Shown: positions 6,717 through 12,660 of the stretch, one piece after another
How positions within the stretch are numbered: the first letter of the stretch is position 1
Layout of the letters: every line of letters starts with the position of its first letter
NCBI GenBank assembly: GCA_025354965.1
Contig: JANXLW010000442.1
Coordinates: 1-12,660, forward strand
Length of the DNA stretch: 12,660 bases
Direction: 5' to 3'
Source of the DNA: Betaproteobacteria bacterium
GTDB taxonomy: Bacteria; Pseudomonadota; Gammaproteobacteria; Burkholderiales; Burkholderiaceae_C
Notes under the pieces: generated by a model
Seen by the model: only the letters and a program-made list of their open reading frames with translations
Told to the model about the DNA's origin: nothing
The model's database searches: none
Position numbers and translations under genes: made by a program

Positions 6717-7192
6717 GGCTTGTGCACCTCGGCATCGACGATACGCACCTGGCTCACGAAGCCGGTGTGCGGATCAATCCAGGAGCCCATCTCCAGCGTG
6801 CCCCTGACCTCGATACGTTGCGAAAAATTAACCGGCGCCAGTGTGCCTTTGAGATAAATGACGACGATGTCCACCGGCCACTGCGCATCGGACGCACAAA
6901 AAGGGCAGACCGACACCGGCTCGCGCGTCAGCACGAAAAACGTGCTCTCGGGTTTGAGCGGCGGCGCCATATAGCCACGCATCCGGACTTCCTTGCCTTT
7001 GAGCGCTTTGGCTTGGTCCGAGTACTGGATACCCAGCACACCGACCGATTTGTAAAGTGATTCAAAAGTCAAGCGGCTGTCCAGACTGATGTTGTCGGCG
7101 GCCAGCACTTGCGCCGCCCAACCAAGCAGCGGCAAAAGTAAAAAAGACCGACGCGGCCACGGGTCGGTCTTTGGATCAATTTGAGATATCAC
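6713..7192 (-). CDS. Exported CxxC protein with Tat-like signal, DUF3299-like, of the ABC module
   Basis: No characterised function is recognised. The 159-residue product starts at GTG 7192-7190, overlapping the phosphatase stop by 4 nt. Its N-terminus WPRRSFLLLPLLGWAAQVLA-A looks like a twin-arginine signal (RR at 14-15, SFLLL, cleavage near 31-32), so the protein may be exported folded. The mature part has GKEVRMRGYMAPPL (about 66-79), a CPFC pair at 96-99 and two later beta-type segments, RIEVRGTLEMG and SQVRIVDAEV. This resembles the layout of DUF3299 proteins that accompany zinc-responsive ABC modules, but I cannot prove membership. The Cys pair could bind metal or form a disulfide. It lies between the phosphatase and the ATPase, with 4-nt overlaps on both sides, so its role is probably shared with them. 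Confidence 0.8.
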   Translation of the reverse strand: MISQIDPKTDPWPRRSFLLLPLLGWAAQVLAADNISLDSRLTFESLYKSVGVLGIQYSDQAKALKGKEVRMRGYMAPPLKPESTFFVLTREPVSVCPFCASDAQWPVDIVVIYLKGTLAPVNFSQRIEVRGTLEMGSWIDPHTGFVSQVRIVDAEVHKP

Positions 7193-8982
7193 TTTGTCTT
7201 GGTTTTGGCCGGCACTGATTTGACCTGTGGTGCCAGCGCCAGCGCTTCTGCCATGATTCTGAAGAGATCGGTGTTTTCCAACTGACCATGCACCTTATTA
7301 GCACCTGGACCGACGGCAGTCAGCACCACGTCATCGCCCGAATGGACCCCGCTGTTGGCGCCGCGACCACCCTTGTTGGGCAGATTGCCGGGTCGCAACA
7401 CCGCGCCCGCCAAATCCTTGTACTTTTCGTTGGCGACCATGACGCCTTCTGCATTGCGAATAGTGGGTACAAACTCACCATCCATGAAGGGGCGGAAGGT
7501 GTCATAGTGATCAGGGTAGGCACCAAACACCAGCCGCAGCCGGCGTGACACGTCGACTTTGTTCGGATAACCCTGGGCATCAGGTGCGGGGTAGTTGGGA
7601 AAGCCAGCTTCGGCGTAAGTGCCGACTTTGTCACGCATCTCAGTGCCGGGCTCATCATCATTCACCGTACCAATCACGCTGACCGCGTGCGAGTGGTCGG
7701 CGGTTACGAGAATCAAGGTATTGTTGCCGTTGGCCTTGGCCCAGTCCTTGGCCTGCTTGACGGCGTCATCCAGCATGATGGCATCATAAATGGCACGCTC
7801 CGGATCCAGCGAATGCGAGTACTTGTCGATGCGCGCACTCTCCACCATCAGCACGAAGCCATTCTTGTTGCGCGACAACACTTTCAAAGCGGCTTTCATT
7901 TCTTCAGTCACATCCGGCTGGTCCGGAAATTTGGCGACCGAGCCCTTTTTCAGAAACTTCAAATCCAGCGCGCCATCGACGTTGCCGGTGTTGTAAAGAC
8001 CCAGCAACTTGGTGGTCTTGCTGTCATCGGCGGCTGCCATCATTTCAGACTTGGTGATGGCGATTTTGTAGTCAGCCAGTTTGAAGCGCTCGATGTAGTC
8101 AACGTCGTCGCTGCGCTTGGAGCCCGGGGTTGACTTGGGCAGGAAGTTAGGTGAGCCGCCACCCATCATCACGTCGATTTTGCTGTCGTAAAACATCTTC
8201 ACGATGTCGTTGTAATCAGAGCGGCGCCGGGTGTGTGCCACCATGGCAGCGGGGGTTGCGTCTTCGATTTCGGAATTGGTGACAGTGCCCACGGCCATGC
8301 CACGGCGTTTGGCAATCGAAGTGATGGTTTCAACCTTGGGATGATCCAGCGTGCTTGCAGCGCGCGAGCAATAGACACCTAACGCGTTAACGCAGGATTT
8401 GTGTCCGGTGGTGTAGGCATGGGCGGCGTTGGCAGAGTCGGTGATGATCGAATCAGTGCCCTGCGTTGAGAGCAGCGCCATGTAAGGCATATCGTCCATG
8501 GCCAGCTTGTGCGTGTACTTGCCGCCCTCAATGCCTTTGGACAGAATACGCGCAGCAGTGCGGTGGCCGATGGAAAAACCATCCCCAATAAAGAGGATCA
8601 CGTTCCTGGCAACAGGCTTGGTGGGCGTGGCGTAAACGCTCCAGGTGACTGACGAACTGGTCCTGCCATCGCCCGCCGTCACGGTGTAGTTGCCGGGCTT
8701 GCCGATACTTGCATCCCGCAGCAGCAAGCTGGAGACTTCTTTGCCGTCTTCCCTGGCAATCAGCTCCGCCGATTTACCCAGAATTTTGGCGTAATCCTGC
8801 CCATTGATCGTGACCTTGACCTGAGCCGCATCCACCACGCCAGCAAACTCAACTTTGAAGTCGAAATGCGAACCTGCCATGATATCGGCGCGGGTCAGGG
8901 GAAAGATGGTCTGGGCGCCACAGGTCGCCGAAAACGTGGCGGCACACAATGCCACGCTTAGGAAAGAAGTCTTAAAACGCAT
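7189..8982 (-). CDS. phoA: Secreted alkaline phosphatase, PhoA family, with N-terminal beta domain
   Basis: Periplasmic or secreted phosphomonoesterase that releases phosphate from organic esters. The 597-residue protein has a signal peptide ending near ATCGA-QT (about 23), then about 95 residues of beta-rich sequence before the catalytic domain. Catalytic residues line up well with E. coli PhoA: Asp134 in IGDG, nucleophile Ser183 in TDSANAAHAYTTG, DATPAA at 241-246, TRRR at 251-254 supplying the substrate Arg, Glu381, Asp386-Lys387 and His390, Asp429-His430 and His547 in GVHSGDD. All zinc and magnesium ligands expected of the family are present. It exceeds the usual 450-470 residues because of the N-terminal domain and some insertions. 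It is the first gene of a four-gene operon and has a PHO-box promoter. The ribosome site is weak (GGA about 10 nt before ATG). Confidence 0.95.
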   Translation of the reverse strand: MRFKTSFLSVALCAATFSATCGAQTIFPLTRADIMAGSHFDFKVEFAGVVDAAQVKVTINGQDYAKILGKSAELIAREDGKEVSSLLLRDASIGKPGNYTVTAGDGRTSSSVTWSVYATPTKPVARNVILFIGDGFSIGHRTAARILSKGIEGGKYTHKLAMDDMPYMALLSTQGTDSIITDSANAAHAYTTGHKSCVNALGVYCSRAASTLDHPKVETITSIAKRRGMAVGTVTNSEIEDATPAAMVAHTRRRSDYNDIVKMFYDSKIDVMMGGGSPNFLPKSTPGSKRSDDVDYIERFKLADYKIAITKSEMMAAADDSKTTKLLGLYNTGNVDGALDLKFLKKGSVAKFPDQPDVTEEMKAALKVLSRNKNGFVLMVESARIDKYSHSLDPERAIYDAIMLDDAVKQAKDWAKANGNNTLILVTADHSHAVSVIGTVNDDEPGTEMRDKVGTYAEAGFPNYPAPDAQGYPNKVDVSRRLRLVFGAYPDHYDTFRPFMDGEFVPTIRNAEGVMVANEKYKDLAGAVLRPGNLPNKGGRGANSGVHSGDDVVLTAVGPGANKVHGQLENTDLFRIMAEALALAPQVKSVPAKTKTK

Positions 8983-9013
8983 GACGATGGTCCGTTAATG
9001 AATCAAGGGGCAA

Positions 9014-9047
9014 AGTCTAAGTGGAATATGTGAAAAATTTGTGACGA
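9014..9047 (-). promoter_or_regulatory. PHO box and -10 element of the phoA-ABC operon
   Basis: On the minus strand, 9047-9030 reads TCGTCAC-AAAT-TTTTCAC, two PHO-box heptamers with an AT spacer. TAGACT (9019-9014) follows after exactly 10 nt and matches the -10 consensus at 4 of 6 positions. The second heptamer is the weakest of those in this window. The predicted leader is about 25 nt. Confidence 0.82.
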
Positions 9048-9198
9048 TTATGTTAGTGCGAGGGCGGTAACTGGACACTTCATGCCCCCATGGATAAACC
9101 CCGCAAAGCGTCAGTTTCACTGCCCCAAAAAGCTGGACCGAAGGACAATATTTTCCCAAGCCATCATTTACCCACCGCATTGGCAGGGATTGCAATTT

Positions 9199-9456
9199 CT
9201 AGGGACGGGGATGCAACTCCGCCATTTGCAATGAAAGGTCGAACAAACGGACTTTCCCGGAAGAATATCGGTCAAGCCGCCACTCTTCAAGAATCTTCAA
9301 CGCCAACGCAAAACTTTCGAAATTGAGCTGGTAAATATGAGCGATCGGGAAGTTTGCCTCGGACTCCAGGGCCAGCACCAGCCTCGACAGTGTTTGTGCG
9401 GACGGGTCCGCTGGATTTTTCTCAATCAGCTTACGAGCTTCTTTGATGGCATGCAT
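9199..9456 (-). CDS. Small conserved-looking hypothetical protein (85 aa)
   Basis: Function not recognised, although the sequence resembles short Burkholderiales proteins I recall only loosely. The frame is open from 9555, but ATG 9456-9454 is the better start: GGAGAG (9470-9465) lies 8 nt upstream, and the extra 33 codons are Cys/Trp-rich and unlike the rest. The product begins MHAIKEARKLIEKNPADPSA and is mostly helical, with QTLSRLVLALESE and a LALKILEEWRLDRYSSGK segment; there is no signal peptide or membrane helix, so it should be cytoplasmic. It points towards phoA but ends about 150 nt before the phoA PHO box, so it is a separate unit. It could be a small regulatory or adaptor protein; nothing in it proves that. 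Confidence 0.65.
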   Translation of the reverse strand: MHAIKEARKLIEKNPADPSAQTLSRLVLALESEANFPIAHIYQLNFESFALALKILEEWRLDRYSSGKVRLFDLSLQMAELHPRP

Positions 9457-9822
9457 ACGACGATCTCTCCAAAAAATAAGACACCCCTTTGCCAAATCAC
9501 ATTGACAACTGCTCCAAACAATCGTCTCGCGGTGCCCAATGATACCTTGTGCCACAGGCCAAAGTGTTTGTCACAAAATTGAAACTGGATGCCGGCAGAA
9601 TACGGATTGCAGTTGCTATGCGTTGCCGCTCTGACGACATCACGGGTGAGCCGGGACCGAAGCGCCTGCAACTGCGAATGCTTCGAAGTGCCGGGCCGAA
9701 TGATTCCAACAGCGCACTGGTTTCGGGTATGAGAAAAAATTCCAGCGAAGCTGCTCAGGTTATTGCAGACGTCCGGATTACGCTGTTGTACTATTTAGTT
9801 GTTACATGCATTTGCCTTAACC
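9457..9822. other. 366-nt stretch without a convincing gene
   Basis: Divergent region between the small 85-aa gene and the hemolysin III-like gene. Open frames here (for example a 100-codon GTG frame from 9549) have no ribosome site, no recognisable motif and unlikely composition. It holds CGAAGC/GCTTCG arms near 9659-9686 with a 16-nt loop and a half-matching PHO-like site at 9568-9585. No promoter could be assigned firmly to either flanking gene. Confidence 0.5.
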
Positions 9823-10458
9823 GTGACCGAACGTATTCAAAGCCGGAGTGAAGAACTCGCCAACTGTGTGAGTCATGGCGTCGCGTTGCTGGCCGCCATC
9901 GGGGTGGCGCCACTGTTGATCAGCGTGGCACGCCACCGAAATGCTGCCAGCCTCATTGGCGCCATCGTATTTGCACTGACGATGGTGTTGTTGTATCTCA
10001 CCTCAACGCTGTACCACGCCTTGCCGGCAGGCCGTGCCAAACGTGTTTTCCTGAAGCTCGACCATGGCGCGATCTATCTTTTTATTGCCGGTAGCTACAC
10101 ACCGTTCGCACTGGGTGCGCTGGCCGGTTCCTGGGGCTGGACTTTATTTGGGCTGGTGTGGTCGCTGGCGGCCGTTGGCGTCACTCTGAAGACCTTCGGC
10201 CGACTGTCGCATCCCTGGCTCTCCACCGGTTTGTATCTGGTGATGGGTTGGCTGGTACTGATTGCCGCCGTACCGCTGATCCAGAAAGTACCTTTGCCCG
10301 GCATTGAGTTGCTGGTGGCTGGCGGCCTCGCCTATACCACCGGCGTTATATTTTTTGTACTGGATTCCAGGCTGCGTTACGCGCATGCCATTTGGCATGG
10401 TTTTGTCGCCATGGGTACCTTATGCCATTTCTTCGCAGTGCTGGATTACGCGTCCTGA
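9823..10458 (+). CDS. Hemolysin III / PAQR-type integral membrane protein (YqfA/TrhA family)
   Basis: Seven-helix membrane protein of the HlyIII family; bacterial members are linked to membrane lipid homeostasis, and the name hemolysin is historical. I choose GTG 9823 (211 residues, MTERIQSRSEELANCVSHG) because relatives I recall start with a similar MTER; a TTG at 9799 would add eight residues. Neither has a strong ribosome site, so the start is uncertain. The conserved metal-site residues of the family are visible: His18 in VSHG, Ser61 and His65 in STLYH, Asp80 in LDHGAIYLFIAGSYTPF, and the C-terminal His188-x3-His192 with His202. The length is typical. It appears to be a single gene; the next gene begins 126 nt later behind its own possible promoter. 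No link to phosphate is evident from the sequence. Confidence 0.9.
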   Translation: MTERIQSRSEELANCVSHGVALLAAIGVAPLLISVARHRNAASLIGAIVFALTMVLLYLTSTLYHALPAGRAKRVFLKLDHGAIYLFIAGSYTPFALGALAGSWGWTLFGLVWSLAAVGVTLKTFGRLSHPWLSTGLYLVMGWLVLIAAVPLIQKVPLPGIELLVAGGLAYTTGVIFFVLDSRLRYAHAIWHGFVAMGTLCHFFAVLDYAS

Positions 10459-10491
10459 AGGTGCCGCGCGATCGAGGTTATTTCAATCAAC

Positions 10492-10527
10492 TGGAACTTG
10501 TTCCATGTCAAACACGTTTGATATTTT
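10492..10527 (+). promoter_or_regulatory. Two adjacent 14-bp palindromes within a possible promoter
   Basis: TGGAACTTGTTCCA (10492-10505) and TCAAACACGTTTGA (10508-10521) are each perfect 6-bp inverted repeats with a 2-bp centre, separated by 2 bp. They share the pattern T-x-x-AAC-NN-GTT-x-x-A. A possible promoter, TTGTTC (10498-10503), 18 nt, TATTTT (10522-10527), overlaps both, so a bound protein would block or contact polymerase. The downstream unit is the 72-aa gene plus CYTH-CHAD. The regulator is not identified. Confidence 0.5.
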
Positions 10528-10584
10528 GATGCTCGCAAACACCAATCCAGCACCGATACTGACACATTCATTGAGGAAATTTAC

Positions 10585-10803
10585 ATGTCAAGACATCTGG
10601 GAAACATGAAAAGACTTTGCATGAAACTGCAACTCCGCTATGGCGCAGATGATCCTTTGGTCCTGCAATTGAAACGTGAACTCGAGCTGCTTGCGGTCAC
10701 TGAGGCCGACCAACCCAAGTGGTCCGTCACCTACCCTGAGTTCATAAAAGGTACTGGTTCAAATAGAGGTCACCCGTCCGGCAGCGCAATGACCCCGCCG
10801 TGA
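10585..10803 (+). CDS. Small hypothetical protein (72 aa) coupled to the CYTH-CHAD gene
   Basis: Not a recognised family. ATG 10585 is preceded by GAGGAAA (10573-10579) at 5 nt, a good ribosome site, and the stop TGA (10801-10803) overlaps the GTG start of the CYTH-CHAD gene in a GTGA. The first 38 residues look like an amphipathic helical segment (RLCMKLQLRYGADD, then LVLQLKRELELLAV). A WSVTYPEFIK segment and a poorly ordered Gly/Ser/Pro tail follow. There is no signal peptide or membrane helix. Either it is a small cytoplasmic partner made in step with the CYTH-CHAD protein, or its translation mainly serves to deliver ribosomes to the downstream start, which has no clear ribosome site of its own. 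Confidence 0.6.
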   Translation: MSRHLGNMKRLCMKLQLRYGADDPLVLQLKRELELLAVTEADQPKWSVTYPEFIKGTGSNRGHPSGSAMTPP

Positions 10804-12323
10804 ATCCGATGCGGTCAAAGTCCATGAAGGCAGATCCTCGAGTGCCTCGGCCGCAGGAAATTGAACTCAAACTGGCACTGCCAACATCTGATCCCTCTAG
10901 CCTGGCCAGGCGACTAGCCCGCACGCCCGCATTGGCGCGCCGCATAGCTACACAGCTGCATCTGCACAACATTTACTACGACACACCCGAACAGCTCCTG
11001 CGTCAACAAGGCATCGCCTTGCGGCTGCGGCGTATCGGCAGCGACGCCACACCAAGCTGGTTACAGACTCTCAAAGCGGGTGGTCGCAGCAACTCCGCAT
11101 TGAGCCAGCGAGGCGAATGGGAAATTCCCGTTTCCGGTGAAGTGTTGTCGCGCAAAGCGCTGAAAGATACACCGTGGTCAGGCATCGATCCTGATGGCAC
11201 CGTGTTTTCCACCTTGGCACCTGTGTTTGTGACGACTTTTGAACGAAAGCTCTGGTTGGTTCGCAGGCGCGACGCCAGCGTCATCGAGGTGGCGCTGGAT
11301 ATCGGACAAATCGTCGCCGGTGCCAGCAGCAGCCCCATTTGCGAGTTGGAGCTGGAACTCAAGGCGGGTCGTCCAGCGGCGCTATTCGACCTCGCCCAGG
11401 AGATCGCACAATCCATCGCCGTGCTGCCGGTCAACGTGAGCAAGGCTGAGCGCGGCTACACCCTGGCGCAAGGAAGTGAGGATGCCCCATTGCACGCTCA
11501 GCCTGTGCCGCTTGGGTCTGATTTGTCATTGACACTGACAGCACAGCGCGTGCTATCCGAGATGTTTTACCAGTTCACGACCAATCTGAATGCGCTGCGC
11601 AGTTCCGACGACCCAGAACTGGTGCATCAGGCCCGCGTCGGCTGGCGGCGTTTCAAAAGTGCCAGGCGGCTTTTCAGACCCGTTCTGGGAATCGACACCA
11701 TGCCGCAATGGGAGGCACTGCAACCACTTCTGACCTGTCTGGGACGATTGCGCGACCTTGACGTCGCCGGCATGGTCACACTGCCGCCTGTTGCCGACGC
11801 TTACACAGCGGGCGATCCCCAACGGGAACGGTCCTGGCAAGCCATGACGCTGAGCCTGGCACAGGCAACCGAGATCCAGCGCCGGACCGTTCGCTATGCG
11901 CTGCAAGAGCCGGCGGTGGGCGCCGGTTTGCTGGCCACCAGCCAATGGCTGGAAGGCCTGGCGGAGTCGAGTGTCACCAGCTCTGCAAAGCCAGATTCAA
12001 AAGTATCGCTTCGTCACTGGGTCAGGCGCCGGATTGAGCGTTTGCATGAGCAGCTCGAATCAGCCTGCGCACAAGACTGCAGTCCCGAGCAGCAACACCG
12101 CATTCGCATCCTGGCCAAAAAAATGCGCTATGGCGTCGAGGCCTTGCACAGCCAGTTGCCAAAGAAGCGTGCGCAGCGCTGGCAGCGCCAGGCCGGCAGC
12201 CTGCAGGCGAGCATCGGTATCAGTCGCGATCTTATGCAGGCCGCCATGCTGGTTGCCGAGCTTGAAGTCGATCGCGGGCTTGCGGAGTTTTTGCGTGGCC
12301 TCGCGGCCGGGCAACAGAGTTAG
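10800..12323 (+). CDS. CYTH-CHAD protein (inorganic triphosphatase fold plus polyphosphate-binding domain)
   Basis: The 507-residue product joins a CYTH domain (about 18-220) and a CHAD domain (about 245-500). CYTH enzymes hydrolyse inorganic triphosphate or related compounds in a tunnel of charged residues; here the diagnostic E-x-E-x-K is EIELK (20-24), with ALRLRR (73-78), LKAGG (91-95) and CELELELK (181-188). CHAD domains are helical, rich in conserved His and basic residues, and bind polyphosphate granules; visible are LVHQARVGWRRFKSARRLF (about 274-292) and HRIRILAKKMRYGVEALH (about 433-450). The GTG start at 10800 overlaps the previous stop. ATG 10809 and ATG 10824 are alternatives that would lose only 3 or 8 residues. 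E. coli YgiF has the same CYTH-CHAD order. No PHO box was seen upstream. Confidence 0.92.
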   Translation: MNPMRSKSMKADPRVPRPQEIELKLALPTSDPSSLARRLARTPALARRIATQLHLHNIYYDTPEQLLRQQGIALRLRRIGSDATPSWLQTLKAGGRSNSALSQRGEWEIPVSGEVLSRKALKDTPWSGIDPDGTVFSTLAPVFVTTFERKLWLVRRRDASVIEVALDIGQIVAGASSSPICELELELKAGRPAALFDLAQEIAQSIAVLPVNVSKAERGYTLAQGSEDAPLHAQPVPLGSDLSLTLTAQRVLSEMFYQFTTNLNALRSSDDPELVHQARVGWRRFKSARRLFRPVLGIDTMPQWEALQPLLTCLGRLRDLDVAGMVTLPPVADAYTAGDPQRERSWQAMTLSLAQATEIQRRTVRYALQEPAVGAGLLATSQWLEGLAESSVTSSAKPDSKVSLRHWVRRRIERLHEQLESACAQDCSPEQQHRIRILAKKMRYGVEALHSQLPKKRAQRWQRQAGSLQASIGISRDLMQAAMLVAELEVDRGLAEFLRGLAAGQQS

Positions 12324-12336
12324 CGCCGCAGGTTTC

Positions 12337-12362
12337 AGGGCACCACGGCAAGCCGGTGCCCT
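12337..12362. terminator. Hairpin after the CYTH-CHAD gene
   Basis: AGGGCACC (12337-12344) and GGTGCCCT (12355-12362) are perfect 8-bp arms around a 10-nt loop that itself can pair GGC with GCC. It lies 13 nt after the stop codon. A T-run (12393-12398) occurs about 30 nt further on, not directly after the stem, so this is at best an atypical terminator. Confidence 0.4.
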
Positions 12363-12508
12363 CGCGTCACCGCTGTGTCGTCAAACTGTCATTTTTTCCA
12401 ATTAAATTAGCTGCATGTTGGTGCCGGTGCGAGAACATCTCCGGCGAGTAATGCATCAGTGTGGATTGACGTAATGCTACCAACGCCACACGCCACAGGA
12501 AAGGGAAC

Positions 12509-12565
12509 ATGCTGCAAACCAACATTGCCGAATTGGCGCTCGCCGGGGAGCATTCCGCGCAGTGA
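12509..12565 (+). CDS. Possible 18-aa leader peptide of tonB
   Basis: ATG 12509 follows AGGAAAGGG (12497-12505), the strongest ribosome site in this stretch. It opens an 18-codon frame, MLQTNIAELALAGEHSAQ, ending at TGA 12563-12565. The stop overlaps GTG 12562-12564, a possible tonB start, in a GTGA. This would fit translational coupling. It is too short to judge by composition and no homologue is recognised, so it could be chance. Confidence 0.4.
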   Translation: MLQTNIAELALAGEHSAQ

Positions 12566-12660
12566 ATACGATCAGCATGGATTTTCGCTTCGAGCCGCGC
12601 GACCACGCCAGGCGGCTCCAGGGCTTGCTCATCGTTGTTGCGTTGCACGCCCTGTTTTCA
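12562..12660 (+). CDS. tonB: TonB energy-transducer protein, N-terminal fragment (cut by window edge)
   Basis: The frame is open to the right edge and encodes MDFRFEPRDHARRLQGLL followed by IVVALHALFS. That is a short basic cytoplasmic segment and the start of a membrane anchor, with a His in the helix as in TonB. From memory it closely matches TonB-family N-termini of Comamonadaceae. TonB couples ExbB/ExbD proton-motive energy to outer-membrane receptors for iron chelates and other ligands. Two starts are possible: GTG 12562, which overlaps the leader stop and has GGGGAG 11 nt upstream, or ATG 12577, five codons later. Only 28-33 residues are visible; the Pro-rich spacer and C-terminal domain would be outside. 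No obvious Fur box was found upstream. Confidence 0.68.
   Translation, partial: MNTISMDFRFEPRDHARRLQGLLIVVALHALFS

Noticed and set aside
6242..7060. Long plus-strand frame (272 codons) across the ABC ATPase and CxxC genes
   Set aside because: It is antisense to two clearly recognisable genes, rich in Arg/Pro/His as expected of a shadow frame in GC-rich DNA, and has no motif.
9090..9326. 78-codon plus-strand ATG frame (MDKPRKASVSLPQKAG...)
   Set aside because: It lies largely opposite the better supported 85-aa minus-strand gene, with no ribosome site or recognisable domain.
9568..9601. PHO-like site TTGTCAC-AAAA-TTGAAAC with CAGAAT 10 nt downstream
   Set aside because: The first heptamer is good, but the second matches the consensus at only about 4 of 7 positions and the nearest plus-strand gene start is over 200 nt away. 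It may be a decayed or chance site.
9549..9851. 100-codon GTG frame in the gap before the hemolysin III gene
   Set aside because: No ribosome site, no motif, atypical composition, and it overlaps the likely hemolysin III start in another frame.
12395..12480. Fur box or sigma-70 promoter ahead of tonB
   Set aside because: AT-rich sequence near 12393-12413 and a TTGACG at 12466-12471 are present, but no acceptable Fur palindrome or correctly spaced -10 could be found.

Overview
The window looks like a chromosomal segment of a Burkholderiales beta-proteobacterium, most likely Comamonadaceae (Rhodoferax/Polaromonas-like). This rests on recalled protein similarity (Ppx, PPK2, HlyIII and TonB N-terminus), moderately high GC and the gene set; no search was run. 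Its theme is phosphate starvation and polyphosphate.

Left part (1-4173): the 5' part of pstS (minus strand, running off the left edge) is divergent from a class I-type polyphosphate kinase 2 gene. This is followed on the plus strand by a fasciclin-domain (FAS1) lipoprotein and an exopolyphosphatase of the Ppx/GppA family. pstS, ppk2 and the FAS1 gene each have their own 18-bp PHO box, followed exactly 10 nt later by a -10-like hexamer. The ppk2 PHO box lies inside the longest ATG-initiated reading frame, so the real ppk2 start is very probably the TTG at 987.

Middle part (4174-9198): a lysine-rich protein with a ribbon-helix-helix-like C-terminal domain sits behind a promoter carrying a 17-bp palindrome. 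It converges on a four-gene minus-strand operon. That operon starts from a fourth PHO box (9030-9047) and encodes a secreted PhoA-type alkaline phosphatase, a Tat-like exported CxxC protein, an ABC ATPase and an FtsX-type permease with a His/Asp-rich periplasmic insert. The first three genes are joined by 4-nt GTGA overlaps. The ABC/permease/CxxC trio resembles modules known elsewhere as zinc-responsive, so its attachment to a zinc-dependent phosphatase under apparent Pho control is the most interesting arrangement here.

Right part (9199-12660): a small conserved-looking 85-residue protein (minus), a hemolysin III/PAQR-type membrane protein, and then a probable two-gene unit. This unit is a 72-residue small protein whose stop overlaps the start of a CYTH-CHAD protein (inorganic triphosphatase fold plus polyphosphate-binding helical domain). 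It is preceded by two adjacent 14-bp palindromes in a possible promoter. The right edge holds the first codons of tonB, apparently preceded by and overlapping an 18-codon leader ORF.

Taken together, PstS and PhoA would supply phosphate, PPK2 and Ppx would interconvert nucleotides and polyphosphate, and CYTH-CHAD would bind or process polyphosphate. The FAS1 lipoprotein, the lysine-rich DNA-binding-like protein and the metal-type ABC module are less expected members of the neighbourhood. No RNA genes, insertion sequences or CRISPR arrays were seen.
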